DNA from: Ignavibacteriota bacterium
GTDB lineage: Bacteria; Bacteroidota; Ignavibacteria; Ignavibacteriales; Melioribacteraceae
Length of the DNA: 64,000 nucleotides
Assembly (NCBI GenBank): GCA_016713565.1
Contig: JADJOX010000008.1
Coordinates: 496,001-560,000 of the forward strand
Reading direction: 5' to 3'
A program made the position numbers and the translations under genes. A model generated the notes under the pieces. That model did not search any database, was not told the DNA's origin, and saw only the letters and a list, made by a program, of their open reading frames with translations. Below, piece by piece: positions 15,984 to 26,500 of this stretch (within the stretch, counting starts at the first letter, position 1; each line of letters opens with the position of its first letter).

Positions 15984-17534
15984 TTAAGGTAAATATTTTT
16001 CCGGTGTATTTGTATCTGATTTTGTTTCTAATTTAACTTTATTTCTTTCATAAAGTTCTACTAAAGATTTTAAATATAAAGATAAATTAGAATTTACTTG
16101 GCTCCAATCGAAACGCCAAGTCCAATTTCCTCCTAATTTACCTGGGAAGTTCATTCTGGCTTCTGAACCCAATCCTAAAATATCCTGCATTGGAATAACA
16201 ACAAAATTTGCGACTGACGCATAAGCTGTTCTGATAAGTTCTTGCGTTAAATTATCGCCAAAGTAATTTAAGTATTTCTGCGCCCATTCATAAACTCCGG
16301 TATTATTTTCTTTTTCTTTATAGAAAAAACCGGTAGTTGTATCGTTATCATGTGAGCCGGTAAAAACAATGCAGTTTTTTACATAATTATGAGGTAAAAA
16401 GTTTTTGTCTCCGTTTGGACCGAAAGCAAATTGTAGAATTTTCATTCCCGGAAATTCAAAATCATCACGTAATTTTTCAACGCCGGGAGTTATAACACCA
16501 AGATCTTCGGCAATTATTGGAAGATCGCCGAGATCTTTTTTAATTTCATTAAACAATTCTCTTCCAGGGGCTTTTACCCAACGACCAATTTGAGCTGTTG
16601 GCGCATCACCGGGAATTTCCCAATATGCTTCCAATCCTCTAAAATGATCTATTCTAACAATGTCAACCAATTCCAGCGTTTTTTGAATTCTTTTTTTCCA
16701 CCAACTGAAATTGTCTTTCTGCATAACATCCCATTTGTAAAGCGGATTTCCCCAGAGCTGACCTGTAGCAGAAAAATAATCGGGCGGAACTCCTGCTTTT
16801 GTTTCAAGTTTACCGTCACTACCAACAGAGAAATATTCTTTATTTGCCCAAAGGTCAGAACTGTCGTAAGCTATAAAAATCGGTACATCGCCAATTATTT
16901 TTATTCCTTTGGAATTCGCGTAGGTCTTTAGATTTTTCCATTGTGTATAAAAAGTATATTGTAAAAATTTTTGAAAATTATATCTGTACTCTAATTTTTC
17001 AGTCCATTTTTCTACCGCATTGTTCAAACGGAAAGCAATTTCTTTATCCCATTCGGTCCATAATTTTCCGCCATGGAATTCTTTAACAGCCATAAACAAA
17101 GCGTAGTCGTTTAACCAATATTCATTTTCATGGCAAAATGTTCCGCAATTTTCTGAAAATACTTTTCCAGAGATTTTATAATTCTGAAATGCAATAGAAA
17201 GTAATTGATATTTTATTTCAATCAGTTTTCCAAAATCAATATTATTATTTTGGAAATGGGGAATACTATTTAAATCCGATTCGGAAAGTAAACCGTCTTC
17301 TTTAAGTAAATCAAGATCAATCAGCAGAGGATTGCCGGCAAAAGTTGAAAATGACTGATAAGGAGAATCTCCGTAACCTGTTGGACCAAGCGGAAAGATT
17401 TGCCATAGTTTTTGACCCGATTCGGCTAAAATATCAACAAATCGATATGCATTTCTACCAATTGTCCCAATTCCATAATCACCCGGAAGCGAAGTTGGGT
17501 GAAGTAAAATTCCAGCACTTCTTTCAAATTTCAT
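15984..17534 (-). CDS. malQ: 4-alpha-glucanotransferase (GH77 amylomaltase)
   Basis: Transfers alpha-1,4-glucan segments in maltodextrin and glycogen metabolism. The 516-residue product matches the compact bacterial GH77 form: RSAGILLHPTSLPGDYGIGT at the N-terminus, the nucleophile region VDIVRIDHFRGLEAYW, the acid/base glutamate in LPIIAEDLGVITPGV and the third carboxylate in VFTGSHDNDTTTGF. The C-terminal PMQDILGLGSEARMNFPG is also conserved. All three catalytic residues are present. No glycogen synthase or phosphorylase gene is near, so it appears to be a stand-alone gene at the head of a three-gene minus-strand run. Confidence 0.95.
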   Translation of the reverse strand: MKFERSAGILLHPTSLPGDYGIGTIGRNAYRFVDILAESGQKLWQIFPLGPTGYGDSPYQSFSTFAGNPLLIDLDLLKEDGLLSESDLNSIPHFQNNNIDFGKLIEIKYQLLSIAFQNYKISGKVFSENCGTFCHENEYWLNDYALFMAVKEFHGGKLWTEWDKEIAFRLNNAVEKWTEKLEYRYNFQKFLQYTFYTQWKNLKTYANSKGIKIIGDVPIFIAYDSSDLWANKEYFSVGSDGKLETKAGVPPDYFSATGQLWGNPLYKWDVMQKDNFSWWKKRIQKTLELVDIVRIDHFRGLEAYWEIPGDAPTAQIGRWVKAPGRELFNEIKKDLGDLPIIAEDLGVITPGVEKLRDDFEFPGMKILQFAFGPNGDKNFLPHNYVKNCIVFTGSHDNDTTTGFFYKEKENNTGVYEWAQKYLNYFGDNLTQELIRTAYASVANFVVIPMQDILGLGSEARMNFPGKLGGNWTWRFDWSQVNSNLSLYLKSLVELYERNKVKLETKSDTNTPEKYLP

Positions 17535-17696
17535 TGCTATTCCTACATTTATTAAAAAAAATGAAAATTAATATTGAGTTTAATAAATTATTTTTTATTT
17601 TCTGACCACAAAATTTTTGAACTAAATAATAAATTTTACGCTTAATTTTTAAAATTATTTATTTGAAAATATAAATCATTTGTTTAATTTTCGAGC

Positions 17697-17732
17697 CCGA
17701 TGTTGTCAGTCTTTTTCCTACAAAATCATCGG
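17697..17732 (+). promoter_or_regulatory. Imperfect hairpin in the nrdJ leader region
   Basis: CCGATG (17697-17702) pairs with CATCGG (17727-17732), and TTGT (17703-17706) with ACAA (17720-17723), leaving a 3-nt bulge and a pyrimidine-rich loop. It lies 65 bp upstream of nrdJ in a 263-bp gap that is otherwise AT-rich and featureless. I found no B12-box sequence, so this is not recognisable as a cobalamin riboswitch. It could be an operator or a chance structure. Confidence 0.3.
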
Positions 17733-17797
17733 CTGGATTAAAATACTTTTCAATAACAAATTGACAATCTGTTTACTTATTAAAATTTGAGGCTTTA

Positions 17798-20700
17798 ATG
17801 AAAATTAGTCGTTATTATACTGTCGCTAATCAGGAACCTTATTCCAATATAGAATTCACAAAGCGAACTTCAGAAATTAAAAATCCCAACGGAACCATCG
17901 TATTTAGAATGGAAGATGTTTTGGTTCCAAAATCATGGTCACAAGTCGCTACCGATATTATAACTCAAAAATATTTCAGAAAAGCCGGCGTTCCAAAGTT
18001 AATAAAAAAAATGAAAGAAAAAGGTGTTCCAAAATGGCTTCAGCCTTCAATTCCTGATGATGAACTGTTAAATGAACTACCTGAAAAAGATAGATTTGGC
18101 GGTGAATCAGATTCTCGACAAGTTTTTCATAGATTGGCTGGAACTTGGACTTATTGGGGATGGAAAGGAAATTACTTTGATACTGAAGAAGATGCTCAAG
18201 CATTTTATGATGAATTATGTTATATGCTCGCAAATCAAATGGCAGCTCCAAATAGTCCGCAATGGTTTAATACGGGATTAAATTGGGCTTATGGAATTAA
18301 CGGACCGGCGCAAGGTCATTATTATGTTGATTATAAAACAGCGGAATTAACACAAGCCGAAGATGCTTATACGCATCCGCAGCCTCATGCTTGCTTTATT
18401 CAATCTGTTGTTGATGATTTGGTAAACGAAGACGGAATTATGGATCTTTGGGTAAGAGAAGCAAGATTGTTCAAATATGGTTCAGGAACCGGTACAAACT
18501 TTTCTAAAATTAGAGGAGCCGACGAACCATTAAGCGGCGGTGGAAGATCATCAGGATTAATGTCATTTTTAAAAATTGGAGATAGATCTGCAGGTGCCAT
18601 AAAATCAGGCGGAACAACCCGAAGAGCGGCTAAAATGGTTACATTGGATATCGATCATCCGGATATTGAAGAATTTATTGATTGGAAACAACACGAAGAA
18701 CAAAAGGTTGCCGCAATTGTTACGGGTTCAAGATTGTGCAATCTGCATCTCAATAATATTATTAAAGCATGCTATGCTGAACATCCTGAAAATGATAGAT
18801 TTAATAAAAAGAGCAATAAAAAATTAAACGCTGCAATTATAAATGCAAGAAGATCTCAAATACCTGAAAATTATATTGAGAGAGTTATTCAACTTGCAAA
18901 ATTAGGTTTTACTTCAATAGAATTTCCTGAATACGACACTGATTGGAATTCTGAAGCTTATGCTACTGTTTCCGGACAAAATTCTAATAACAGCGTTAGA
19001 GTTACAAATGAATTTATGAATGCGGTCACTTTAGATTCTGATTGGGAATTGGTTTGGCGTGTTGAACAGAAAAAAGCGGAAAAAGAAAATAGAAAACCTA
19101 AAGCATGCAAAACATTGAGAGCAAGAGACTTATGGGCGCAAATCGGATTTGCGGCTTGGGCTTCAGCAGATCCCGGATTAGAGTTTGATACCACAATAAA
19201 CGAATGGCATACGTGTATAAATGATGGAAAAATCAATGCCTCAAATCCTTGCAGCGAATATATGTTCCTTGATGATACGGCTTGTAATCTTGCTTCAATG
19301 AACTTGGTGAAATTTTATGATGAGGAAAAACAAATATTCGATATAAAATCATTTCGTCATGCAACACGTTTGTTAACTATTGTTTTAGAAATAAGTGTTT
19401 TAATGGCACAATACCCAAGTAAATCGGTTGCGCAAAATAGTTATGATTACAGAACACTTGGTTTGGGTTACGCTAATTTAGGTTCATTATTAATGATCCA
19501 AGGCATTCCATACGATAGTAAAGAAGGTCAGGCAATCGCCGGAGCAATTACCGCAATTATGCACATGAAATCTTATGCAACATCATCCGAAATGGCTAAA
19601 GAATTGGGGACTTTCGCAAAATATGAGCAGAATAAAGAAAATATGCAGCGAGTAATCAGAAATCACAAGAGAGCTGCATTTAATGTTCCGGTTGAAGAAT
19701 ACGAAGGTCTTTCAATCTATCCAATGGGAATTGATCCGAAATTCTGTCCATCAGATTTATTGAAAGCGGCACAGAACGACGCAGTAAATGCGGTTGATCT
19801 CGGGAAAAAATATGGTTTTAGAAATGCACAGGTTACAGTTATTGCACCGACAGGAACAATAGGTTTGGTAATGGATTGCGATACTACTGGAATTGAACCA
19901 GATTATGCATTGGTTAAATTTAAAAAATTGGCTGGCGGCGGATATTTCAAAATAATCAATCAATCAATTCCACCAGCGTTAAAAAGACTTGGTTATAACC
20001 AAGAGCAAATAAATGAAATTGTAAAATATGCAAAAGGCACCGGCTCATTAAACGGATGTCCATATATCAATCATGAAACATTAAAATTAAAAGGTTTCAC
20101 TGAGGAAATTTTAAAGAAAATTGAACCAATTCTTCCAACAGTTTTTGAATTGAACTTTGCAATTAATACCTATACCCTAGGGATGGATTTTTGTAAAAAT
20201 GTTCTTGGTCTTACGGATGAACAATTCAAAGATTATAATCTAAATATTCTTGAACAAATAGGATTTAAGAAACAAGAAATCTCTATAGCAAATGACTATG
20301 TTTGCGGAACAATGACAATTGAAGGCGCTCCTTTCTTAAAACATGAGCATTATCCTGTTTTTGATACAGCCAGCAAATGCGGGAAAAAAGGAACAAGATT
20401 TATTAAAACTCATGCGCACATCAATATGATGGCAGCAGCTCAGCCGTTCATTTCGGGGGCAATTTCCAAAACAATAAATTTACCTAGTGAAGCAAAAATT
20501 ACGGATGTTGAAGATGCTTATATGACTTCGTGGAAAATGGGGATAAAAGCAAATGCTTTATATCGAGACGGATCAAAACTTTCGCAACCATTAAATTCAA
20601 CTTCGGAAGATATTATTGACGCGATTGAAGAAGAAGATGAAAATAATAATGAAATTATTAAAATTGCCGAAAGAATTATTCATAGATATATTGCTAAAAG

Positions 20701-21379
20701 AAGAAGATTGCCGGATAGAAGAACAGGCTACACCCAAAAAGCAAAAATAGGCGGACAGACAGTTTATATAAGAACCGGCGAATATGAAAACGGTCAACTT
20801 GGTGAAATTTTCCTGGATATGCACAGAGAAGGAGCCGCTGTAAGAAGCTTATTGAATAATTTTGCAATAGCAATATCATTAGGTTTGCAACATGGTGTTC
20901 CATTGGAAGAATTTGTTGACGCGTTTGTTTTTACAAAATTTGAACCAAGCGGAATGGTAACAGGAAATAGAAGAATTAAAATGGCTACTTCAATAATAGA
21001 TTATATTTTTAGAGAATTAGCAGTTACATATTTAAGCAGAAATGATCTTTCGCACGTTGAAGAGGATGAATTAACAAGAAATAAAAGTTATGGCACAGTT
21101 GCTGAACCGGAATATGTAAGTGAAGAAGTTATAAGCGAAAGAATGATCCATCTCGATAATTCTATGGACAGTAATGTTAAAAATTCTAATTCCGGAAACG
21201 GAATTTCAAATGGAAATGGATTACATACAAAAGTAGCACAAATGACCAAAAAAGTTCAAGAAGCAAGAATTTTAGGTTATACAGGTGATATTTGTCCCGA
21301 ATGCCAAAGTATGACTATGGTTAGAAATGGCACTTGTTTGAAATGTGAAACTTGCGGATCAACAACTGGCTGCAGTTAA
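17798..21379 (+). CDS. nrdJ: Vitamin B12-dependent (class II) ribonucleotide reductase
   Basis: Reduces ribonucleotides to deoxyribonucleotides using adenosylcobalamin to make the active-site radical, with or without oxygen. The 1193-residue product carries the finger-loop segment FKYGSGTGTNFSKIRG, the active-site NPCSEY (Asn483 onward), the phosphate-binding APTGTIG (from about residue 683) and a C-terminal cysteine-rich tail DICPECQSM...CLKCETCGSTTGCS, which supplies the redox thiols and a zinc site. Length fits the large NrdJ group. GAGG lies 5 nt before the ATG. No nrdA/B or nrdD occurs in the window. A terminator follows immediately, so it is a single-gene unit. Confidence 0.96.
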   Translation: MKISRYYTVANQEPYSNIEFTKRTSEIKNPNGTIVFRMEDVLVPKSWSQVATDIITQKYFRKAGVPKLIKKMKEKGVPKWLQPSIPDDELLNELPEKDRFGGESDSRQVFHRLAGTWTYWGWKGNYFDTEEDAQAFYDELCYMLANQMAAPNSPQWFNTGLNWAYGINGPAQGHYYVDYKTAELTQAEDAYTHPQPHACFIQSVVDDLVNEDGIMDLWVREARLFKYGSGTGTNFSKIRGADEPLSGGGRSSGLMSFLKIGDRSAGAIKSGGTTRRAAKMVTLDIDHPDIEEFIDWKQHEEQKVAAIVTGSRLCNLHLNNIIKACYAEHPENDRFNKKSNKKLNAAIINARRSQIPENYIERVIQLAKLGFTSIEFPEYDTDWNSEAYATVSGQNSNNSVRVTNEFMNAVTLDSDWELVWRVEQKKAEKENRKPKACKTLRARDLWAQIGFAAWASADPGLEFDTTINEWHTCINDGKINASNPCSEYMFLDDTACNLASMNLVKFYDEEKQIFDIKSFRHATRLLTIVLEISVLMAQYPSKSVAQNSYDYRTLGLGYANLGSLLMIQGIPYDSKEGQAIAGAITAIMHMKSYATSSEMAKELGTFAKYEQNKENMQRVIRNHKRAAFNVPVEEYEGLSIYPMGIDPKFCPSDLLKAAQNDAVNAVDLGKKYGFRNAQVTVIAPTGTIGLVMDCDTTGIEPDYALVKFKKLAGGGYFKIINQSIPPALKRLGYNQEQINEIVKYAKGTGSLNGCPYINHETLKLKGFTEEILKKIEPILPTVFELNFAINTYTLGMDFCKNVLGLTDEQFKDYNLNILEQIGFKKQEISIANDYVCGTMTIEGAPFLKHEHYPVFDTASKCGKKGTRFIKTHAHINMMAAAQPFISGAISKTINLPSEAKITDVEDAYMTSWKMGIKANALYRDGSKLSQPLNSTSEDIIDAIEEEDENNNEIIKIAERIIHRYIAKRRRLPDRRTGYTQKAKIGGQTVYIRTGEYENGQLGEIFLDMHREGAAVRSLLNNFAIAISLGLQHGVPLEEFVDAFVFTKFEPSGMVTGNRRIKMATSIIDYIFRELAVTYLSRNDLSHVEEDELTRNKSYGTVAEPEYVSEEVISERMIHLDNSMDSNVKNSNSGNGISNGNGLHTKVAQMTKKVQEARILGYTGDICPECQSMTMVRNGTCLKCETCGSTTGCS

Positions 21380-21402
21380 TTTGAAAATCATAATGTATTT
21401 TT

Positions 21403-21427
21403 AAGGAGCGGAAACGCTCCTTTTTTA
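21403..21427 (+). terminator. Rho-independent terminator after nrdJ
   Basis: The stem AAGGAGCG / CGCTCCTT with a GAAA tetraloop is followed by TTTT. Confidence 0.9.
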
Positions 21428-21448
21428 TTACTACCAATAAAAAGAATT

Positions 21449-22147
21449 ATGCGGGAAATTGAAAATAATATTGAGAATATTTTACAGAGAATAAAAACTA
21501 AATGTGATTCAGCAGGAAGAAACATTTCCGAAATTACTTTGGTTGCCGTCTCAAAACTTCATTCAATTGAAGAAATTAAAATTGCGTCAAAATTTGGACT
21601 AATAAATTTTGGTGAAAATAAAGCTCAAGAGTTGGATGAAAAATTCAAATATCTTGGGAAAGAACTTAATTGGCATTTCATTGGTCATTTACAATCTAAT
21701 AAAGTTAAAACCGTTGTTCCAATTGCCGATTTAATTCATTCGGTTGATTCAACTAAATTAGCTGAAGAAATTAACAAAAGGGCACAAAATATTGATAAAG
21801 TTCAAAAAATATTACTTGAAGTTAAAACATCCGATGAAATTTCGAAATACGGAATTCAAGATTTTGATAGTCTTGTGAAAATAATAGAATATTGCAAAAA
21901 TCTTCCGAATATTAGAATTTTAGGGCTAATGACAATGGCGCCCTTTACAGAAAATGAAACTATTATTCGAAATTCATTCAAAAAATTGGCTAATTTTAAG
22001 AAATTATTAATCGATAAAGGTTTTGATTTTCAGCATTTATCAATGGGTATGACGGGTGATTTTGAGATAGCAATTGAAGAAGGCGCGACAATTTTACGTA
22101 TTGGGACGGCAATTTTTGGAGAAAGAAATTATTTGTTAAATAAATAA
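21449..22147 (+). CDS. yggS: YggS-family pyridoxal-phosphate homeostasis protein
   Basis: A 232-residue, single-domain PLP-binding barrel protein (YggS/YlmE/PLPBP family) that buffers PLP and affects amino-acid pools; it has no established enzymatic activity. The PLP lysine lies in ITLVAVSKLHSIEEI (about residue 35), followed by NFGENKAQEL, WHFIGHLQSNKVK and the phosphate-binding SMGMTGDFEIAIEEGAT and LRIGTAIFG. It begins the run yggS - purine nucleoside phosphorylase - membrane protein - ileS. In Firmicutes its homologue ylmE stands shortly upstream of divIVA and ileS. Confidence 0.93.
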   Translation: MREIENNIENILQRIKTKCDSAGRNISEITLVAVSKLHSIEEIKIASKFGLINFGENKAQELDEKFKYLGKELNWHFIGHLQSNKVKTVVPIADLIHSVDSTKLAEEINKRAQNIDKVQKILLEVKTSDEISKYGIQDFDSLVKIIEYCKNLPNIRILGLMTMAPFTENETIIRNSFKKLANFKKLLIDKGFDFQHLSMGMTGDFEIAIEEGATILRIGTAIFGERNYLLNK

Positions 22148-22187
22148 AAGAATTAGTTAAGTTTACATTTCCAATTTAAGGTAAATA

Positions 22188-23009
22188 ATGTCAGAGTTAT
22201 TACAAAAAATTGAAGAAACGTTATCGGAATTAAGAAAATATAGTGCAAAAGAATATCCGATTGGAATTATTTTAGGCACCGGACTTGGCGGTTTGGTTAA
22301 CGAAATAAATATTGAAAATGTAATTGAATACGAAAAAATTCCGCATTTTCCTTTATCAACCGTAGAATCCCATTCAGGTAAACTCATTCTGGGAACTATA
22401 AATGGAAAAAACGTTATTGCAATGCAGGGAAGATTTCACTTTTACGAAGGTTACAGCATGCAGCATATTACGTATCCTGTTAGAGTGATGAAATTCCTTG
22501 GAGTGAAAACTTTATTGGTTTCCAATGCTTGCGGCGGCATGAACCCGATTTATAAAAAAGGCGATTTGATGATAATGATGGATCATATAAATCTTCTTGG
22601 TGATAATCCTTTAATTGGAAAAAACGAAGATTCTTTAGGTCCGAGATTTCCGGATATGAGTGAACCTTATGATAAAAAATTAATTGAACTTGCAGAAATG
22701 ATTGCTTTGGAAAATGGCATAAAAGTTCAAAAAGGAGTTTATATTGCTGTTCCGGGTCCAAATTTAGAAACAAAAGCAGAATATAGATTTTTACGTGCAA
22801 CCGGTGCCGATGTAGTTGGTATGTCAACAATTCCCGAAAGTATTGTTGCTAATCATATGGGAATGAAAGTATTAGGAATAAGTATAATTACCGATGAGTG
22901 TTTTCCCGATTCGTTAAAACCCGTTGATGTTAATGAAATAATTGAAGTCGCAATGAAAGCCGAACCCAAAATGACAAAAATACTAAAAGAAGTTATTAAT
23001 CAAATATGA
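22188..23009 (+). CDS. punA: Purine nucleoside phosphorylase (class I, trimeric type)
   Basis: Phosphorolyses purine nucleosides to base and ribose-1-phosphate in purine salvage. The 273 residues show the class I PNP pattern: phosphate-binding GIILGTGLGGL near residue 25, VESHSGKLILG, the MQGRFHFYEGYS segment, VSNACGGMNP and the base-site region GADVVGMSTIPESIVANHMGM. These features separate it from the hexameric DeoD type. The end overlaps the next start codon (ATGA at 23006-23009), indicating translational coupling. Confidence 0.93.
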   Translation: MSELLQKIEETLSELRKYSAKEYPIGIILGTGLGGLVNEINIENVIEYEKIPHFPLSTVESHSGKLILGTINGKNVIAMQGRFHFYEGYSMQHITYPVRVMKFLGVKTLLVSNACGGMNPIYKKGDLMIMMDHINLLGDNPLIGKNEDSLGPRFPDMSEPYDKKLIELAEMIALENGIKVQKGVYIAVPGPNLETKAEYRFLRATGADVVGMSTIPESIVANHMGMKVLGISIITDECFPDSLKPVDVNEIIEVAMKAEPKMTKILKEVINQI

Positions 23010-23539
23010 GCTTTAAAAAACTTAAATATTATTTGTCACCGCTGTTGATCGCGCTTTTGATTTTATTATCAAACTTTTTGAATACCGAACTTTTTGGTTC
23101 GGAGATTGTTAACTTTGTTGTTTGGTTTATTTTATCTTTATTTATTTTCGGAACCGGATGGTTTACAAATAATACTTTAGGCTGGATTCATGGCGGGAAA
23201 ATTGTTTTTGCGGTAATCGTTGCCGTTACAATTTTCAGCTCACTGTTAATATCAGTCTTCGGTGATTATTTTCATACTGAAAATTTATTATTTGAAAATT
23301 TAATTTTATATTCTTTAAGAATAATAATGCTTGGTGTAATGGCATTTTTTGGAATGTCGATTTCTGAGATCTTTTTCAAACAAAATGAAATTGCCCAGCT
23401 AAAAAAAATTGATCACGAAAAAGAATTATTAGAAGTTAAACACAAAGCCGAATTAATTATTAAAGAAGCAAACTTAAAAGCTGAAAAAATAGTTTTTGAA
23501 GCAAATAAAAAAGCTTCTGAAATTTTATCAAATAAATAG
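23006..23539 (+). CDS. Small membrane protein with C-terminal coiled coil, upstream of ileS
   Basis: I do not recognise a family for this 177-residue product. The first ~115 residues contain four hydrophobic helices (for example YYLSPLLIALLILLSNFL and IVFAVIVAVTIFSSLLI). The last ~45 are a charged, Ala/Lys/Glu-rich amphipathic helix (KHKAELIIKEANLKAEKI and on) with heptad-like spacing, reminiscent of DivIVA or ATP-synthase b stalks. It is coupled to the PNP gene by a 4-bp overlap and precedes ileS by 37 bp, the slot occupied by divIVA in Firmicutes. A role in cell-envelope organisation is speculation from position and architecture only. Confidence 0.75.
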   Translation: MSFKKLKYYLSPLLIALLILLSNFLNTELFGSEIVNFVVWFILSLFIFGTGWFTNNTLGWIHGGKIVFAVIVAVTIFSSLLISVFGDYFHTENLLFENLILYSLRIIMLGVMAFFGMSISEIFFKQNEIAQLKKIDHEKELLEVKHKAELIIKEANLKAEKIVFEANKKASEILSNK

Positions 23540-23576
23540 TTTCAAAAAAAAAGTAGGATTTTAATCTATTCAAATT

Positions 23577-26500
23577 ATGGAAAAGTATAAACAATATTCA
23601 AACGGTGTTAACTATTCTAAGATAGAAGAAGAAATATTAGAGTTTTGGCAAAAAAACAACATCTTTCAAAAAAGTATTGAACTAAGAGAAGGCAATAAAC
23701 CTTTTACTTTTTTTGAAGGACCACCAACTGCTAACGGAAAACCCGGTCTTCATCATGTAATGGCTAGAACTTTAAAAGATTTAGTTTGCCGTTATAAAAC
23801 GCTGCAAGGATTTAAAGTAAATAGAAAAGCAGGTTGGGACACTCACGGATTGCCAGTTGAAATTGAAGTTGAAAAACAATTGGGAATTAAAAGCAAAAGT
23901 GAGATACCTGAATTTGGGGTTGCAAAATATAATGCCGCATGTCGCGAGTCAGTGTTTAAGTACAAAGATTTGTGGGAAAAAATGACCAACCGTATGGGTT
24001 ATTGGCTGAATCTTGAAGACGCTTATATAACTTGTACTAATGAATATATAGAATCGGTTTGGTGGGCATTAAAAACATTGTTTGATAAAGGCTTGATCTT
24101 TAAAGATTATAAAATTGTTCCGCAATGTCCGAGATCGGAAACAGTTTTATCTTCTCATGAACTTGCTTTAGGTTATAGAGAAACAAAAGATCCTTCAGTA
24201 TACGTTTTGATGAAATTGAAAGATTCCGAATTAGCAAAAGATGGTGATACATATTTCCTTGTATGGACAACTACTCCTTGGACTTTAATTTCAAACGTTG
24301 CTCTTGCCGTAGGTTCAGATATAGATTATGTAAAAATTAAAACTGAAGGAGTTTATTTAATATTAGCAAAGGAAAGATTATCAGTAATAAGGGAAGAGTA
24401 TGAAATAATTGATGAAATTAAAGGTTCTCAATTAGCGGGAACAGGTTATCATCAATTATTTACTTATTTGAGTGTGGATAAAGAAGCTTTTTACGTAACC
24501 GAAGCAAATTTTGTAAGTACTGAAGACGGTTCTGGAATTGTTCATATTGCACCAGCATTCGGCGCGGACGACTACGAATTATCTAAATCATATAATTTGC
24601 CTTTTCTGCAGCCGGTAACCCGCGGCGGATTGTTTACCGATGATATAACAGATTATGCCGGAAAGTTTGTAAAAGACGCTGATCAGGAAATTATTCAAGC
24701 ATTAAAAGCTAAAGGACAACTTTACAAAAAGGAAACTATTACTCACTCATATCCATTCAGTTGGAGATTTGATAATGTTCCCGTTATATATTACGCGCGT
24801 GAATCATGGTTCATAAAAACGACGTCAATTTCAGATAAAATGGTTGAACTGAATAAAGAAATTAACTGGTATCCTCCGGAAGTCGGTTCTGGAAGGTTTG
24901 GAAATTGGCTTGAAGAAAATAAAGATTGGGCATTATCTCGTGATAGATTTTGGGCAACACCATTGCCAATTTGGATTTCAGACGACGGCGATATGTTTTC
25001 CGTTGGAAGTATTGAAGAATTAAATGAAGGATTTGTTGATAGAAACGGTAAAAAAGTTAAAGTCGGCGATCTGCCAAAAGAAGAAATAGATCTTCATAAA
25101 CCGTTTGTTGATGAAATTAAATTTGAAAAAAACGGAAAAATATATCAGCGCACACCCGAATTGATAGATGTTTGGTTTGATTCTGGAGCTATGCCGTTTG
25201 CTCAACACCATTATCCATTTGAGAATAAAGAATTGTTTGAGAAAAATTATCCCGCGGATTTTATTTGCGAAGGAATTGATCAAACTAGAGGATGGTTCTA
25301 CACATTACACGCAATTTCAACAATGTTATTTGAGAAAGTTGCGTTTAAAAATCTAATTGTAAATGAACTAATCTTGGATAAAAACGGAATGAAAATGTCA
25401 AAATCAAAAGGCAATGCCGTTGATCCTTTTGAACTATTTGACAAGCACGGTGCAGATGCGACAAGATGGTATCTTGTTACCGGCAGTCCGCCATGGCGAA
25501 CAACTCTTTTCGATGAAGATGGAATTGTAGAAGTTCAGAGAAAATTTTTTGGTACACTAATTAACACATATTCGTTTTTTGCACTTTATGCAAACATTGA
25601 TAATTTTGATTTCAGCGATGAGCTTATACCTTATGAAGAAAGATCTGAAATTGACAGATGGATAATTGCAAAATTGTCTTCGGTTGTTGAAGAATATGAA
25701 GAATTAATGAATAATTATGATGTTACAAAAGCTGCAAGATTAGTAAGTGATTTTACAATTGACGAGCTTTCTAACTGGTATGTAAGAAGAAGCAGAAGAA
25801 GATTTTGGAAATCTGAGATAAATAAATCCAAAATATCTGCTTATCAAACTTTATATGAATGTTTAATTACGGTTGTAAAATTAACTTCTCCATTTGCCCC
25901 ATTTATTGCTGAAGAAATTTATCAAAGTTTGAACAAAGTAACTAAACTTGAAAAAAGAAGTTCAGTACACTTAGTTGATTTTCCAACTTCTTTATACAGA
26001 AATAAACAGCTCGAAAATAAAATGGATATTGCGCAAAAAGTTGTATATTTAACAAGAGCAATGCGCGCGAAAAACAATTTAAAAGTTAGACAGCCGCTTA
26101 AAAAAATTATGATTGCCGTTGAACCAAAATACAGAGAAGCAGTTAGAAATATGAGCGATGTAATTTTGGAAGAAGTTAATATTAAAGATTTAGAAGTTTT
26201 AGAGGATGATGCATCTATTGTAAATAAATCTACAAAAGCAAACTTTAAAACTCTTGGTCCGAAATACGGAAAAATGATGAAAAATTTGGCCCAAAGAATT
26301 AAAGATTTCACAAAAGATGAAATTAAAAAATTGGAAACCGACAAATCTTTTTCATTTACTTTGGATGGTAATGATGTTAGTTTATCGTTAGATGACGTAG
26401 AAATTATTAGTACCGAAATTGAAGGTTGGGTTGTTGAATCCGAGAATGGAATAACCGTCGCGATTGATAGTGAATTGACTAATGAATTAATCGGCGAAGG

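Noticed and set aside
17535..17797. Cobalamin riboswitch upstream of nrdJ
   Set aside because: I looked for a B12-box-like sequence and the usual multi-helix core in this gap and saw neither; only one imperfect hairpin is present.
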